Source: Neoarius graeffei (taxonomy: Eukaryota; Chordata; Actinopteri; Siluriformes; Ariidae). Taken from it: a DNA stretch of 64,000 nt. Of the stretch, positions 18,419 to 30,200 are shown one piece after another. The notes below the pieces were generated by a model, which made no database searches, was not told where the DNA came from, and was given only the letters and a program-made list of their open reading frames with translations. Position numbers and translations under genes: made by a program. Where the stretch lies: positions 6,444,001 through 6,508,000 of the forward strand of contig NC_083586.1 in NCBI RefSeq assembly GCF_027579695.1, written 5' to 3'. Every line of letters begins with the position of its first letter. The stretch's first letter is position 1.

Positions 18419-21400
18419 TTATCCGGGACCGGGTCGCGGAGGCAGCAGTCTAAGCAGGGAAGCCCAAACTTCCCTTTCCCCAGACACCTCGGCCAGCTCC
18501 TCGGGAAGAACACCGAGGCGTTCCCAGGCCAGCCGAGAGACATAGTCCCTCCAGCGTGTCCTGGGTCTTCCCCGGGGCCTCCTCCCGGGGGGACATGCCT
18601 GGAACACCTCCCCAGGGAGGCGTCCAGGAGGCATCCGAAAAAGATGCCCGAGCCACCTCAGCTGATTCCTCTCGATGTGGAGCAGCAGCGGCTCTACTCC
18701 GAGCTCCTCCCGAGTGACTGTGCTTCTCACCCTATCTCTAAGGGAGCGCCCAGCCACCCTGCGAAGGAAACTCATTTCGGCCGCTTGTATCCGCGATCTT
18801 GTCCTTTCGGTCATTACCCAAAGCTCATGACCATAGGTGAGAGTCGGAACGTAGATCGACCGGTAAATTGAGAGCTTCGCCTTTTGGCTCAGCTCCTTCT
18901 TCACCACAACGGACCGGTAAAGCGACCGCATCACTGCGGAGGCTGCACCGATCCGCCTGTCGATCTCACGCTCCATCCTTCCCTCACTCGTGAACAAGAT
19001 CCCGAGATACTTAAACTCCTCCACTTGAGGCAGAACTTCTCCACCAACCTGGAGAGGGCAAGCCACCCTTTTCCGGTCAAGAACCATGGCCTCGGACTTG
19101 GAGGTGCTGATTCTCATCCCAGCCGCTTCACACTCGACTGCAAACCGCCCCAGTGCATGCTGAAGGTCCTGGTTTGAAGAAGCCAACAGGACAACATCAT
19201 CCGCAAAAAGCAGAGATGAAATCCTGTGGTTCCCAAACAGGATTCCTTCTGGCCCCTGGCTGCGCCTAGAAATTCTGTCCATAAAAATTATGAACAGAAC
19301 CGGTGACAAAGGGCAGCCCTGCCGGAGTCCAACATGCACTGGGAACAGGTCTGACTTACTGCCGGCAATGCGAACCAGACTCCTGCTCCGTTCGTACAGG
19401 GACCGGACAGCCCTTAGCAAAGAGCCCCGAACCCCATACTCCCGAAGCACCCCCCACAGAATACTACGGGGGACACGGTCGAATGCCTTCTCCAGATCCA
19501 CAAAGCACATGTGGACTGGTTGGGCAAACTCCCATGAACCCTCGAGCACCCTATGAAGGGTATAGAGCTGGTCCAGTGTTCCGCGACCAGGACGAAAACC
19601 GCATTGTTCCTCCTGGATCCGAGGTTCGACTATTGGTCGAATTCTCCTCTCCAGTACCCTGGAGTAAACCTTCCCTGGGAGGCTGAGAAGTGTGATTCCC
19701 CTATAATTGGGGCACACTCTCCGGTCCCCTTTCTTAAAAAGAGGGACCACCACCCCAGTCTGCCACTCCAGAGGCACTGTCCCTGACCGCCACGCAATGT
19801 TGCAGAGGCGTGTCAACCAAGACAGCCCCACAACATCCAGAGACTTGAGATACTCAGGGCGGATCTCATCCACCCCCGGTGCCTTGCCACCGAGGAGCTT
19901 GCAAACCACCTCAGTGACTTCGGCTTGGGTAATGGACGAGTCCACCTCTGAGTCATCAGCCTCAGTCTCCTCAGTGGAAGACATGACGGTGGGATTGAGG
20001 AGATCCTCAAAGTATTCCTTCCACCGCCCGACAATGTCCCCAGTCGAGGTCAACAGCTCCCCACCCGCACTGTAAACAGTGTTGGCAGAGTACTGCTTCC
20101 CCCTCCTGAGGCGCCGGACGGTTTGCCAGAATTTCTTCGAGGCTGACCGATAGTCCTTCTCCATGGCCTCCCCGAACTCCTCCCAGTTCCGAGTTTTTGC
20201 CTCCGCAACTGCCCGAGCTGCAGCACGCCTGGCCTGCCGATACCCGTCAGCTGCCTCGGGAGTCCTGGAGGTTAACATGGCCCGATAGGACTCCTTCTTC
20301 AGCTTGACGGCATCCCTTACTTCTGGTGTCCACCACCGGGTTCGGGGATTGCCGCCACGACAGGCACCGGAGACCTTGCGGCCACAGCTCTGAACAGCTG
20401 CGTCCACAATGGAGGTAGAGAACATGGTCCACTCAGACTCAATGTCCCCCGCCTCCCTCGGAAGCTGGGAAAAGCTCTCCCGGAGGTGGGAGTTAAAGAC
20501 CTCCCCGACAGAGTGCTCGGCCAGACGTTCCCAGCAGACCCTCACCATACGTTTGGGCCTGCCAGGTCTGTCCAGCTTCCTCCTCCGCCAGCGGATCCAA
20601 CTCACCACCAGGTGGTGATCAGTTGACAGCTCAGCCCCTCTCTTCACCCGAGTGTCCAAGACATAGGGCCGGAGATCAGATGAAACGACTACAAAGTCTA
20701 TCATTGACCTCCGACCTAAGGTGTCCTGGTGCCACGTGCACTTATGGACACCCCTATGCTCGAACATGGTGTTCGTTATGGACAAACCGTGACTAGCACA
20801 GAAGTCCAATAACAAAACACCACTCGGGTTCAGATCGGGGAGGCCGTTCCTCCCAACCACGCCCCTCCAGGTGTCACTGTCATCTCCCACGTGAGCATTG
20901 AAGTCCCCCAGTAACACAATGGAGTCCCCAGTCTGAGCACTCCTCAGTACCTCTCCCAGGGACTCCAAGAAGGCCGGATACTCTATACTGCTATTTGGGC
21001 CATAGGCACAAACAACAGCAAGAGCCCTCTCCCCAATCCGAAGGCGCAGCGAGGCGACCCTCTCGTTCACTGGGGTAAACTCCAACACATGGCGGCTGAG
21101 CTGGGGAGCTATAAGCAAGCCCACACCAGCCCGCCGCCGCTCACCACGGGCGACTCCAGAGAAGTGGAGAGTCCAGCCCCTCTCGAGGAGCTGGGTTCCA
21201 GAGCCCAAGCTGTGCGTGGAGGTGAGCCCGACTATCTCTAGCCGGTACCTCTCAACCTCCCGCACAAGCTCAGGCTCTTTCCCCCCCAGCGAAGTGACAT
21301 TCCATGTCCCAACAGCCAGCCGCTGTGTCCGGGGATCAGGTCGTCGAGGCCCCTGCCTTCGACTGCCACCCAATCCACATTGCACCAGTCCCCTACTGCT

Positions 21401-21592
21401 ACCTCTGTGGGTGGTGAACCCACAGGAGGTCGGGCCCACGTCAGCTCTTCGGGCTGAGCCCGGCCGGGCCCCATGGGCAAAGGCCCGGCCACCAAGCGCT
21501 CGCATACGAGCCCCAACCCCGGGCCTGGCTCCAGGGTGGGGCCCCGGCTGCGTCATCCCGGGCGACGTCACGGTCCTCGGATTTTTCTCCAT
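18419..21592 (-). CDS. LINE endonuclease-reverse transcriptase, 1057 aa, intact
   Basis: The LINE polyprotein nicks target DNA and primes reverse transcription there. Residues 1-90 are a Gly/Arg/Pro-rich lead-in. An apurinic-type endonuclease spans about 91-320, with [10 protein letters not shown] at the start, [11 protein letters not shown] in the middle and [10 protein letters not shown] near the end. The reverse transcriptase spans about 560-850, with [39 protein letters not shown] and the catalytic FADD at about 796. The C-terminus has RTE-type features [22 protein letters not shown] and [11 protein letters not shown]. The ATG at 21592 is the first in frame after the conserved leader. No stop interrupts it, so it may still be active or was so recently. 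Codon use is GC-rich against AT-rich flanks. Confidence 0.95.
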   Translation of the reverse strand: MEKNPRTVTSPGMTQPGPHPGARPGVGARMRALGGRAFAHGARPGSARRADVGPTSCGFTTHRGSSRGLVQCGLGGSRRQGPRRPDPRTQRLAVGTWNVTSLGGKEPELVREVERYRLEIVGLTSTHSLGSGTQLLERGWTLHFSGVARGERRRAGVGLLIAPQLSRHVLEFTPVNERVASLRLRIGERALAVVCAYGPNSSIEYPAFLESLGEVLRSAQTGDSIVLLGDFNAHVGDDSDTWRGVVGRNGLPDLNPSGVLLLDFCASHGLSITNTMFEHRGVHKCTWHQDTLGRRSMIDFVVVSSDLRPYVLDTRVKRGAELSTDHHLVVSWIRWRRRKLDRPGRPKRMVRVCWERLAEHSVGEVFNSHLRESFSQLPREAGDIESEWTMFSTSIVDAAVQSCGRKVSGACRGGNPRTRWWTPEVRDAVKLKKESYRAMLTSRTPEAADGYRQARRAAARAVAEAKTRNWEEFGEAMEKDYRSASKKFWQTVRRLRRGKQYSANTVYSAGGELLTSTGDIVGRWKEYFEDLLNPTVMSSTEETEADDSEVDSSITQAEVTEVVCKLLGGKAPGVDEIRPEYLKSLDVVGLSWLTRLCNIAWRSGTVPLEWQTGVVVPLFKKGDRRVCPNYRGITLLSLPGKVYSRVLERRIRPIVEPRIQEEQCGFRPGRGTLDQLYTLHRVLEGSWEFAQPVHMCFVDLEKAFDRVPRSILWGVLREYGVRGSLLRAVRSLYERSRSLVRIAGSKSDLFPVHVGLRQGCPLSPVLFIIFMDRISRRSQGPEGILFGNHRISSLLFADDVVLLASSNQDLQHALGRFAVECEAAGMRISTSKSEAMVLDRKRVACPLQVGGEVLPQVEEFKYLGILFTSEGRMEREIDRRIGAASAVMRSLYRSVVVKKELSQKAKLSIYRSIYVPTLTYGHELWVMTERTRSRIQAAEMSFLRRVAGRSLRDRVRSTVTREELGVEPLLLHIERNQLRWLGHLFRMPPGRLPGEVFQACPPGRRPRGRPRTRWRDYVSRLAWERLGVLPEELAEVSGEREVWASLLRLLPPRPGPG

Positions 21593-21762
21593 AGGGGTTT
21601 TGGTGAACTGCTCTTAGTCTGGCCTGTCACCTAGGACCTGTCTGCCTTGGGAAACCCTGACAGGGGCATAATGCCCCCGACAACATAGCTCCTAGGATCA
21701 TTCAAGCACACAAACCCCTCCACCACAATAAGGTGGCAGTTCAAGGAGGGGACCACCCAACC

Positions 21763-21826
21763 GACCCGTCTTGAAACACGGACCAAGGAGTCCAACGCGC
21801 GCGCGAGTCAGAGGGCCTCGCACGAA
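21763..21826 (+). pseudogene. 28S rRNA fragment at the 5' end of the LINE
   Basis: About 64 bases match the conserved large-subunit rRNA core, with GACCCGTCTTGAAACACGG, ACCAAGGAGTC and CTCGCACGAAACC in order. The rRNA sense strand is plus, opposite to the LINE. It ends exactly where the LINE target duplication begins, so it entered with the LINE and is not old flanking DNA. Confidence 0.8.
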
Positions 21827-22670
21827 ACCAATACCATATAATGCAGATAAATATTGCAATGAAGGAATCTGTGCCCAGGTCAGAGCCGGCCCTTGGCATA
21901 GGCAATATAGGCAAATGCTAAGGGCGCTGCATCCATCCAGAGGCGCAGAAACAGGGGGAGAAAAATTATGACTTCCACTATTCTGAAAACAAGTCAGCAT
22001 TATAATGTCTTAGCCTAATTTAATTGTACAGCAAAGCATGTAGTCAGGGTGCGATTTGTCAAAAAAAGTGGGGTGGGGTGGTGGTGGTTGTTAATCATGA
22101 AACAATAAGCGCTCAACAGTGGTTCGCCCTGTCTATAGTGTGTCTTCGGGTGCGCAAGTGAGCATCCGCGGCTATTCTCTGTTTTGGCCATGTAATAGCC
22201 TAAGTGTTGTTGGCTAAAGAGTGTTTTTGCATAACATAGATAACTGACATAGATCTGTTGCTTGTTTTGAATATGGCTGCACTTAGAGCAGTCTGTCGGT
22301 GTCGTTGAGCAGTCTGGGCTGAAGTAAAGGTCTTTTATGCACCGAACACGTTTCGCAGCGAGATATTCCAATGGTGCCTGGCACTTTTTTTTTTAAATAA
22401 AACAAAGTTGCTTTGTTGATCTGTGTTCTCATTAAAATGACAGTTTAGCAGCTCATTCAAGCAACCATGTTGCGAAGATCTTCCTGGAGGAAAATATAAT
22501 AAACACATTGAAAACAAGAAACAATCTCAGTGCGTCAAGACTGCAGGGAAACGAAACAAGCACTCAGATGTGTTCTCTTTACAAATAGCATAAATGGCAC
22601 ACTTTCTCTCCTGTAAAGGAAGAAGACACAAAAGCAACTCACCGAGCGGGTGGTGAGGAATTCAGTAAAT

Positions 22671-22706
22671 AATAATAATAATAATTATTATTATTATTAT
22701 TATTAC
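22671..22706. repeat. AAT/ATT trinucleotide microsatellite
   Basis: A run of AAT switches to ATT, forming a small palindromic microsatellite inside the hAT relic. Confidence 0.85.
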
Positions 22707-22874
22707 TACCATTACTAATATACAGTATGAATTACTAATATAATTTGCATTATTATTATTATCATTAATAGACCTGTTACTTTCCCAAGGCGCCCCCTCT
22801 TGTCCGACCAGGCTTTACATATGCTAGACTACTACTTGGGGAGGATGGTCGTGCTTTAATGCAAGCTGAAAAAA

Positions 22875-22956
22875 ATGTCAAAACGTCCAAAATTGTCAGG
22901 AGCCCAGGGGAGAAAGAAAAGGAAAGAAGAGGAGGAAAAACGTGACAAAGACAGAG
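22875..22956 (+). pseudogene. hAT transposase first-exon relic
   Basis: An ATG opens MSKRPKLSGAQGRKKRKEEE followed by more basic and acidic residues to KDR, then a GAG|GTAATG donor. The lysine-rich MSKR-SGA start is the usual N-terminus of fish ZMYM/TTF-type hAT proteins. The rest of the gene was not recognised. Confidence 0.55.
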
Positions 22957-23414
22957 GTAATGTCACACTCAGTAAAGATGATGTCAATATTATTTTTCTG
23001 TTGCAAAACCATGATTGATAATGTCATTAACCACTTGTTTTCTAGGCTATGCAGCAAAGCAATGGATAACATTATATCAGTGTACATAATTAATGTTAGA
23101 GCATAACTTGGCATTCTCACATGCTATATTATACTGCAGTTAACTAATTCTTTGCCTTCTGCTAATTTGCATTTCACTGTAATAAACAATTAGACAATAC
23201 AATTGATAGCCTACCATTACTAATATACAGTATGAATTACTAATATAATTTGCATAATAAAGAGTGCACCGCCTCAGTGGACTTGCCATTATAAGCATCA
23301 ACCATGTGGTCTCAAATCAGTTATCATATGATGATGTTGTAGATGACTTTGCTGCAAGAAAGACTAGGAGGGTAAAGCTGTAGCAGGTTATGTGAGATTG
23401 AGGACGCGCTGGTG

Positions 23415-23540
23415 TTGTTCAAGTTCAACTTTTATTGTCAATTTCCTCACATGCACCAGTCATACAAAGGAACTGAAATTACGTTTTTCACTCTCCCATA
23501 CGTGGGCAGAGACAGGACAGACATCAAAGTGCTGAGAAAA
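23415..23540. repeat. Short interspersed repeat (TTTATTGTCA type)
   Basis: A stretch with TTCAACTTTTATTGTCAATT and CTCCCATACGTGGGCAGA resembles a small repeat common in fish genomes. Boundaries are unclear. Confidence 0.4.
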
Positions 23541-23976
23541 AAAAATAGGAAAGCAGCACAACATATCAACATATAGTAAACTAGTATTTCCCTTGTACTA
23601 TATTCAATATCAACATATACACATATAGTTACATATCAACAGTTTTTCCCCCCTGTTCTACATTTAGTTTTTCAATAGTTGAAGTTGAAGGCAGTACCAA
23701 AAAACACCACTAGAGGTCTTTTTAATATCACAATTTTATATATTTTTTTATTTTTATTTAAATCCTTGTATTTTTCATGCACACTGGTTTCTTTAATATC
23801 TTATTTTGTGCAATGCCTTATTTATATTGCATTTACAAATTACAACACTTATTTAAATTTTTTATTTTGGGAGTACTGTAAATGTAATACTTTATGTAAG
23901 CCATTTATATTATGTTTCATATATTCAGTTCATATTTTGTATTTTTCTTTAATTCAGTATTAAATATTTTGAATGT

Positions 23977-24347
23977 CTCATCTCATTATCTCTAGCCGCT
24001 TTATCCTTCTACAGGGTCGCAGGCAAGCTGGAGCCTATCCCAGCTGACTATGGGCGAAAGGCGGGGTACACCCTGGACAAGTCGCCAGGTCATCACAGGG
24101 CCGACACATAGACACAGACAACCATTCACACTCACATTCACCCCTACGGTCAATTTAGAGTCACCAGTTAACCTAACCTGCATGTCTTTGGACTGTGGGG
24201 GAAACCGGAGCACCCGGAGGAAACCCACACAGGCACAGGGAGAACACGCAAACTCCACACAGAAAGGCCCTCACTGGCCCCGGGGCTTGAACCCAGGACC
24301 TTCTTGCTGTGAGGCAACAGCGCTAACCACTACACCACCGTGCCGCC
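23977..24347 (-). mobile_element. tRNA-derived SINE, copy 5
   Basis: 371 bp between perfect 12-bp direct repeats TATTTTGAATGT (23965-23976 and 24348-24359). Inserted in the hAT relic. Confidence 0.95.
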
Positions 24348-24570
24348 TATTTTGAATGTGCAATTTCTTTATTTAATGCCTTTAATTAAGTATTTTGAAC
24401 ATGCATTTTTTTTTGTTTAAATAAAAGAATGTTTTAAGACAAAGCTATTCCATTTCTTGTTAGTATAGATACACTATCAGTGGCTTTAACTGGTGTTGGG
24501 GAGGGGGCACCACTTAAAATCTTGCCTAGGGTGTCAAATTGGTAAGGGCCGGGCCTGGCCCGGCCCAGGT

Positions 24571-25574
24571 TTATACTTAACCACACAATAAGATGCCAAA
24601 AATGGAGTACAAACACTACACTGCGTGTATTCAAATAGAAAGCCCAACACCCAACACTGTTGCACGGCCATGCATTGTCAAAGCAAATACAAACACAGAG
24701 ATGCAGCACAATAAATTTCAACATTAAATAAAGCAGAACAAAATACAGATGCTTACTGGCTGCCTCTCCAGTTTCCCAAATGCCACATTTGCACAGTGTT
24801 AGCTCAAGTAGGTCAGAAGCACAACAGTTTTAAAGTAACTCTTACTAGTCTCCCACCACCCCACAACTAATCAGCTGATTAACACACCTATGAGCCTTCA
24901 GTTTGCAGCTCACACTCAGCTGCAGCGAGCCCAGCTGGAATTGACAATCAGCTGACTGGCAATGCTCGTTCCAGCCAATCAGCTGAGTTGCAGTGATCTC
25001 ACTTTCAAACAGGCACTTTTTTTTCCAGTTTTCTAAACACATTTTTCCCCTGTGTTTCCCAAATGTAAACAAACACCATTAAAAACCAGTTTGACTTTAC
25101 ACAGGGAGAAACCTACCATTGTATTGTGTTTTGAATTTCTTTGCCGGAGTGCCCATTCAGAATCTTTTCAGTCGCTACTGAAAGTCGCTCAGGTGGAAAT
25201 ACACGTTTCAAACAAAATGTTACTTCACGGTTGGCGGGATTCTCGCAATGCGGTGTGCACATGATCAGAAGTGGAACGAAGTCTCGCTACCACAAGATAG
25301 CGCGCGATTTCATAAGACTCTTTACTGGCTGTCTGTGCTTTCTGTGGTGTACAGTACGTTTGTAAATGTTATGCGCTCTTTTATCATCATGGGAGTTGAT
25401 TATAGCTCTAAATAAATATTGAAGTTTTTTTAAAGAATCCGTATAACTTTATTTGTACGCCCGTATACTACGTTTATTGAATCAAATCCGTATAAAATAC
25501 GGACATTCCGTATAGGTTGACATGTATGGTGACCAAAAGAAGACCGCCACCCTGCTTATCCTCACCCAGAGCGA
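24571..25574. other. Unassigned spacer with a single transposon-like end
   Basis: About 1 kb without a supported gene. Near 25.44-25.53 kb the motif CCGTATA recurs and the stretch ends GGTTGACATGTATGG. That resembles one end of the TTAA element at 16145-17782, but no partner end was found. Confidence 0.4.
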
Positions 25575-25601
25575 CAGGCTAAACACAAGCTTGACACTTA
25601 C

Positions 25602-25910
25602 TGTGCAGTGAGCTCTTTGGGATGGCACATCTGACTTTTGTTTCCAGATCGTAGGAACTGCTCCATGTACCAGACATCGCTCAAATCCTTCTATGTGAAT
25701 CTGCCTCACAAATGTATCTTTTTCAAAATGTATGGAGCAGACACCAAACCGTCCTGTCGGCTTGAAGTTACCTCTCTTTGTTGGTACAATTCAAACCCAT
25801 TCATTCTGCAAGTGTCCTGCTGACTTTTGGGCTACAGTGGATCAAAATTCTGCTTTTTTTTTAATGGCTACACTTGAACAGCCTTGAAGGACACACCCCT
25901 TAGGAGGCAT
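25602..25910 (-). pseudogene. THAP zinc-finger first exon, decayed copy B
   Basis: One frame runs from MPPKGCVLQGC (C-x4-C) through LQNEWV and GNFKPTGRFGVCSIHF (C-x2-H) to GAVPTIW and a GTAAGTG donor at 25601-25595. Two in-frame TGA codons interrupt it, in the first half. The order and spacing match a C2CH THAP DNA-binding domain of about 85-90 residues. It shares start, donor and flanks with 6826-7135, so both came from one ancestor. It could be a host THAP gene exon or the head of a THAP-bearing transposase. Confidence 0.75.
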
Positions 25911-26328
25911 GCTTTGGTTTTAGTTTTGTTGCAGAATAAATAAAAAAAATCTTTAAAAACGTGCTCCAATTTGCAAAACAGACAAAGCCAGAGATGCCAA
26001 CGAACTTTTAAGCATTTCCCATATGATGTCACTTCTTTGAACGAACAGTAACTTACCAGGAACGCGTTCGTGTAATGGTGGACTCAAAGAGCCAAACTTT
26101 ACCAAATAAACAGAACATGTTCCTGGTCTCATATTAAAATACAATTTAGACAGTAAACTATCAAACATGTCTAGTTTTATCAGGTATAATTCCCAGGGGT
26201 AATATAATTTTCAGAAGACTGGCACTTTAACAGAAACAAAGGGTTTGGGATGTGACAGCTTGCTTGACCAAAGGAAGCATATAGTTGAGACAGCCTGTGC
26301 ATTCAGAAACCACAAACAAAGGCTATAG

Positions 26329-26400
26329 AGGTTCCACTGAGATTTGAACTCAGATCACTGGAGTCAAAGTCCAGGGTGCTAGCCATTACACCATGGAACC
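26329..26400 (-). tRNA. tRNA-Gln, anticodon TTG
   Basis: 72 bp and apparently intact. Acceptor GGTTCCA pairs with TGGAACC, anticodon stem CTGGA with TCCAG around loop CTTTGAC (TTG), and T stem CTGAG with CTCAG around TTCAAAT. A box and B box match eukaryotic tRNA-Gln. Confidence 0.92.
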
Positions 26401-26405
26401 AAGAC

Positions 26406-26791
26406 ATAACTAAAAGCTTTGTTTTCACTGTCAAACCTTTGAATGATATAATGAAATTCCAGCAGCACATGAACACGATTGAAGGTTTTACCTGAAATTG
26501 TCAACCTGTTGGAAAAAAAATTAAAGGAACCCTGAACTGCTGGCTACATGGTTAATCATTCATTGTTGTTTGTATTAATTTCTAGTTTTGTAGTTTATCA
26601 ATCAATGTCAACAGGCAATTGATATTGTAACCACATGAAAATCTAGGTCAAAGGTCGCATGTCGTTCCACAAACTAAAACTTTATATTTTTACATCTAAA
26701 AATATAAAATACCTACTGATATTGTAATATGTGGCAGATATTGTCAACAAACTGAAAAAAAAATAAAAATAAAAATGTATCTGAATAGAAT
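26406..26791. other. Unassigned AT-rich spacer
   Basis: No supported gene or repeat between the tRNA-Gln block and the TTAA-flanked transposon. Confidence 0.4.
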
Positions 26792-27108
26792 TTAAAGGAC
26801 CCATGGCATGGTGGTTTGTTGATGCTTTAAACAGGCTTGTGGAGGTTTCTGGATGTTATATCTGCAGCCTTTCTCGAAATGAACCCTCGGCATGTAGATA
26901 TAGCCTTCTGGGAGAAAGCCCCATTTCAGCCCTTTTCCCAGTGCATCATTTTGCTAATGAGAAGCATGGAGGCGGGGAAGGGTAGAGGGTAGGGGAGTGT
27001 TTTATCATTAATATTCATGACATGTAAACGTGTTACCTCTGATTGGCTAACAGCACTGTGACGCTACCTCCAGTGGGTCAGAACAAGCGGATGGGGGTGT
27101 CTTACTAT

Positions 27109-27262
27109 TGTAGTGTTAGGTATACTAAGGGGGAACCTTTGTATTGTAACCTGGGGGACCGGAAGGGGGAGTTCAATAATAAAAGGTACACCAGCACCAA
27201 CGGGACACGCGCGTTGTGGTCTCTGACTGAATTATAATAATATTGGCACGGCCAACTAAACA
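27109..27262 (+). repeat. 5' LTR of the Gypsy element
   Basis: 154 bp, starting TGTAGTGTTAGG and ending CTAAACA. It contains an AATAAA-like signal. Confidence 0.95.
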
Positions 27263-30200
27263 TGGTGTCAGAAGATAAGTCAGACGCTTAATATGTTTAA
27301 TAAGTTGTAGTGTACCAGTGTTTAGATAGGTAGAGCGTGCTGTTTTGGAGTGCACTTTTCATGCGAGTTGCTCGCATCAACGAGGAAGTGAACCCTCTAT
27401 GCTAGATGAGAAATTAGCATACCCGACACGGCGGCAGCATGGCTCATTACCGAGTTTCTCTTCCCGAGAAGTTTTCGTTCAAGTTGGAAGACTGGACGAA
27501 ATGGATCAAAAGATTCAAAAGATTTTGCATCGCTTCTGGATTAGAGGAAGAAGATGAGGAAAATCAGGTGAATGCATTGATTTACTCGATGGGGGAAGAA
27601 GCGGAGGACATTTTACTTTCCCTGCACCTAACTCCTGCAGAGGCAAAGGAATATGAGACAGTTAAAAACAAATTGGATGGTCACTTTATAGCTCGCAGGA
27701 ATGTTATAATCAAGAGGGCAAGATTCAATATGACACAACAAGAAGTTGGCGAGTCTGTAGACAGCTTTTACACCGCACTGCATTGCCTCGCAGAACACTG
27801 CGGATATGGTGCTTTGCACAATGAAATGGTGAGGGATCGTCTTGTCGTGGGACTGAGAGACAAGAAGTTGTCAGAACAATTGCAACTGGACTCTAGACTA
27901 ACGCTAGAGATGGCAATTGACAAAGCATGACAGAGTGAAAGCGTCAAAAAGCAGCTTGCAATGCTGAATACGAACTTTAAAGCAGAAACATGCAATACGC
28001 AGGTGGACAGTGTGCAATCACGCAGCGCCAGCACCGCGGGCTTCAGGAAGAAGCAGCAAAAGAGTAAACAGACGTCTCAAAAGACAAGTCAGGATAAACA
28101 TTCACAGTGCACGAGATGCGGAGACCCTCGAGGGCATCATCCTCAGCAATGCCCAGTGAAAGACGCTGTGTGTAACCAATGCAAAAAGAAAGGACATTAT
28201 GCTCGAGTGCGCAAAACAAAAAAGAGACAAGGAGTGAATGTAGCCACTGTGGCTGAGTACTGCGATGAGAACAGCGACGAGGATGTTGCGTTTTTAGGCT
28301 CTGTGTCCGAGAATGCAGAGGCCAGTCCATGGATAACTGAAGTGAAAGTGGACAACCACAAGACAATGTTTAAAATAGACACTGGAGCTGATGTTACAGC
28401 AGTCCCAGAACAATTGTACGTCCAAGGCCAGTTCAGCAAGCTGGTCAGAGCAACAAAGATTCTCTATGGACCAGGAGGGATACCTTTAAAGCTGAAAGGA
28501 AAATTCGCAGCCACCCTCAGCAACAGCAAGCATAGCACACGTGAGGAGGTGTATGTCGTGGAAGGACTATGCACACCACTCCTCAGTGGAGCAGCTGCCA
28601 TGACACTTCAGCTGGTCACCAGAGTAAACAACATCAGCCTAGACAGCACAGAGACTGTGAAAAGAGAGTTCCCAAAGCTTTTCTCTGGACTAGGGAAAAT
28701 GGAGGGGGAGTACACCATCGTACTGAAGCCAGGTGCAAAGCCTTTTTCCCTCTCCACACCACGTCGCATATCGCTCCCTCTCATGCCAAAGGTCAAAGAG
28801 GAGCTGAGCCGTATGGAGCAGGAAGGAGTGATTTCGAAGGTGGAGGAGCCTACAGCATGGTGTGCGCCCATGGTCGTGGTGCCCAAGAGCACAGGGAAAG
28901 TCAGAATCTGTACAGACCTCACAGAGCTGAACAAGTCAGTGTTGAGGGAGAAACATCCTTTGCCGTCCGTCGAACACACATTAGGACAGCTTGCCGGCGC
29001 CAGGGTTTTCTCAAAACTTGACGCCAAATCAGGATTCTGGCAGATTCCGCTCTCCAAAGAGTCCTCTCTCCTCACCACATTCATCACACCATTTGGGCGG
29101 TATTGCTACAATCGCCTGTGTTTTGGAATCTCTTCTGCCCCAGAACACTTCCAAAAGCGCATGTCTCGCACCCTGGAAGGACTGGAAGGTGTTCTGTGTC
29201 AGATGGACAACGTGCTCATCTGGGGTGCGACACAGAAAGAGCACGACGAGAGGCTGAGGAAGGCATTGACGTGACTGCAGGAGGCCGGAGTGACACTCAA
29301 TGACAAGTGTGAATTCACAAAGAGCAGGATAAAGTTCCTGGGACAAGTCATTGAGGCCACTGGAGTCAGTGCCGACCCTGACAAGGTGGGTGCTGTGAAA
29401 GTCATGGCAGAGCCCTGCAATGTCAGTGAGGTTAGGCGCTTCCTGGGAATGACCAACCACCTGGGTAAATTCCTGCCTCATCTAGCAGAGAAAACGCGTC
29501 CTCTCCGAGACCTGTTGAGGAAGTCCAACATGTGGGCCTGAGGGCCCCAGCAGCAACAAGCCTTCGACAAAATCAAGGAAGAGCTGACAACACCGCCGGG
29601 TCTCGCCCTATATGACCCAAATGCAGACACGCTCGTCTCAGCGGATTCATCGTCTTATGGCATGGGGGCCGTTCTTCTACAGCGAAAAAATGGAGCAGAC
29701 TGGAAGCCAGTAGCGTACGCTTCAAGAGCCCTGAGCAACACCGAACAGCGGTATGCTCAAATTGAAAAGGAAGCTTTAGCTACTACCTGGGCCTGCGAGA
29801 GGTTTGCTGAGTTCCTGATAGGGAAAGAGTTCCATGTAGAAACAGATCACAAGCCCTTAGTTCCCTTGTTAGGCTCAAAGAGTCTGGACGAACTGCCACC
29901 TCACATACAGTGCCTACGTATGTGGCTCATGAGATTCTCTTACACCATCTCACATGTGCCAGGCAAGAGCATTGCCACCGCTGATGTGCTCTCCAGAGCA
30001 CCAGTCCGTAGCACAGCTGATGGACTGCAGGAGGAAGAGGTGAATTTGTATGTGAACTCTGTTGTTGCAAACCTGCCTGCAACAGAAAGGAGACTTGAAG
30101 AAATACAGACACATCAGGACAAAGACACTCTACTCCACACACTGAAAACATACTGCAAGGAGGGCTGGCCGGATAAATTCTCCATCCAACCAGCATTCCA

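Larger units (their letters stand above)
18395..21826 (-). mobile_element. Full-length RTE-type LINE
   Basis: Perfect 13-bp target duplications ACCAATACCATAT (18382-18394 and 21827-21839) enclose 3432 bp. The minus-strand order is a 28S-like piece (21826-21763), a 5' UTR, one long ORF (21592-18419), a very short 3' UTR and a GACGA-type tail repeat. One ORF with endonuclease and reverse transcriptase plus a simple tail fits the RTE group. An intact ORF and perfect duplications indicate a young insertion. Confidence 0.92.
21881..24562 (+). mobile_element. hAT DNA transposon, decayed, with a SINE inside
   Basis: 8-bp direct repeats GCCCAGGT (21873-21880 and 24563-24570) flank ends with CAGAGCCGGCCCTT on the left and the inverse AAGGGCCGGGCCTG near the right. 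The right end has about five extra bases. A first-exon relic of hAT type lies at 22875-22956. No catalytic core was recognised. It holds SINE copy 5. Confidence 0.8.
25575..26405. repeat. Duplicated THAP/tRNA-Gln block, copy B
   Basis: Partner of 6790-7620, about 18.8 kb away and in the same orientation. This copy keeps an intact tRNA-Gln and a THAP exon with one reading frame apart from two stops. Confidence 0.88.

Noticed and set aside
19290-20075. Plus-strand frames of up to 127 codons opposite the LINE ORF
   Set aside because: They are GC-rich shadows of the long minus-strand reading frame, without motifs.
25440-25540. Possible second TTAA-type element ending GGTTGACATGTATGG
   Set aside because: Only one end resembles the element at 16.1-17.8 kb. 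No partner end or TTAA pair was found, so borders cannot be drawn.
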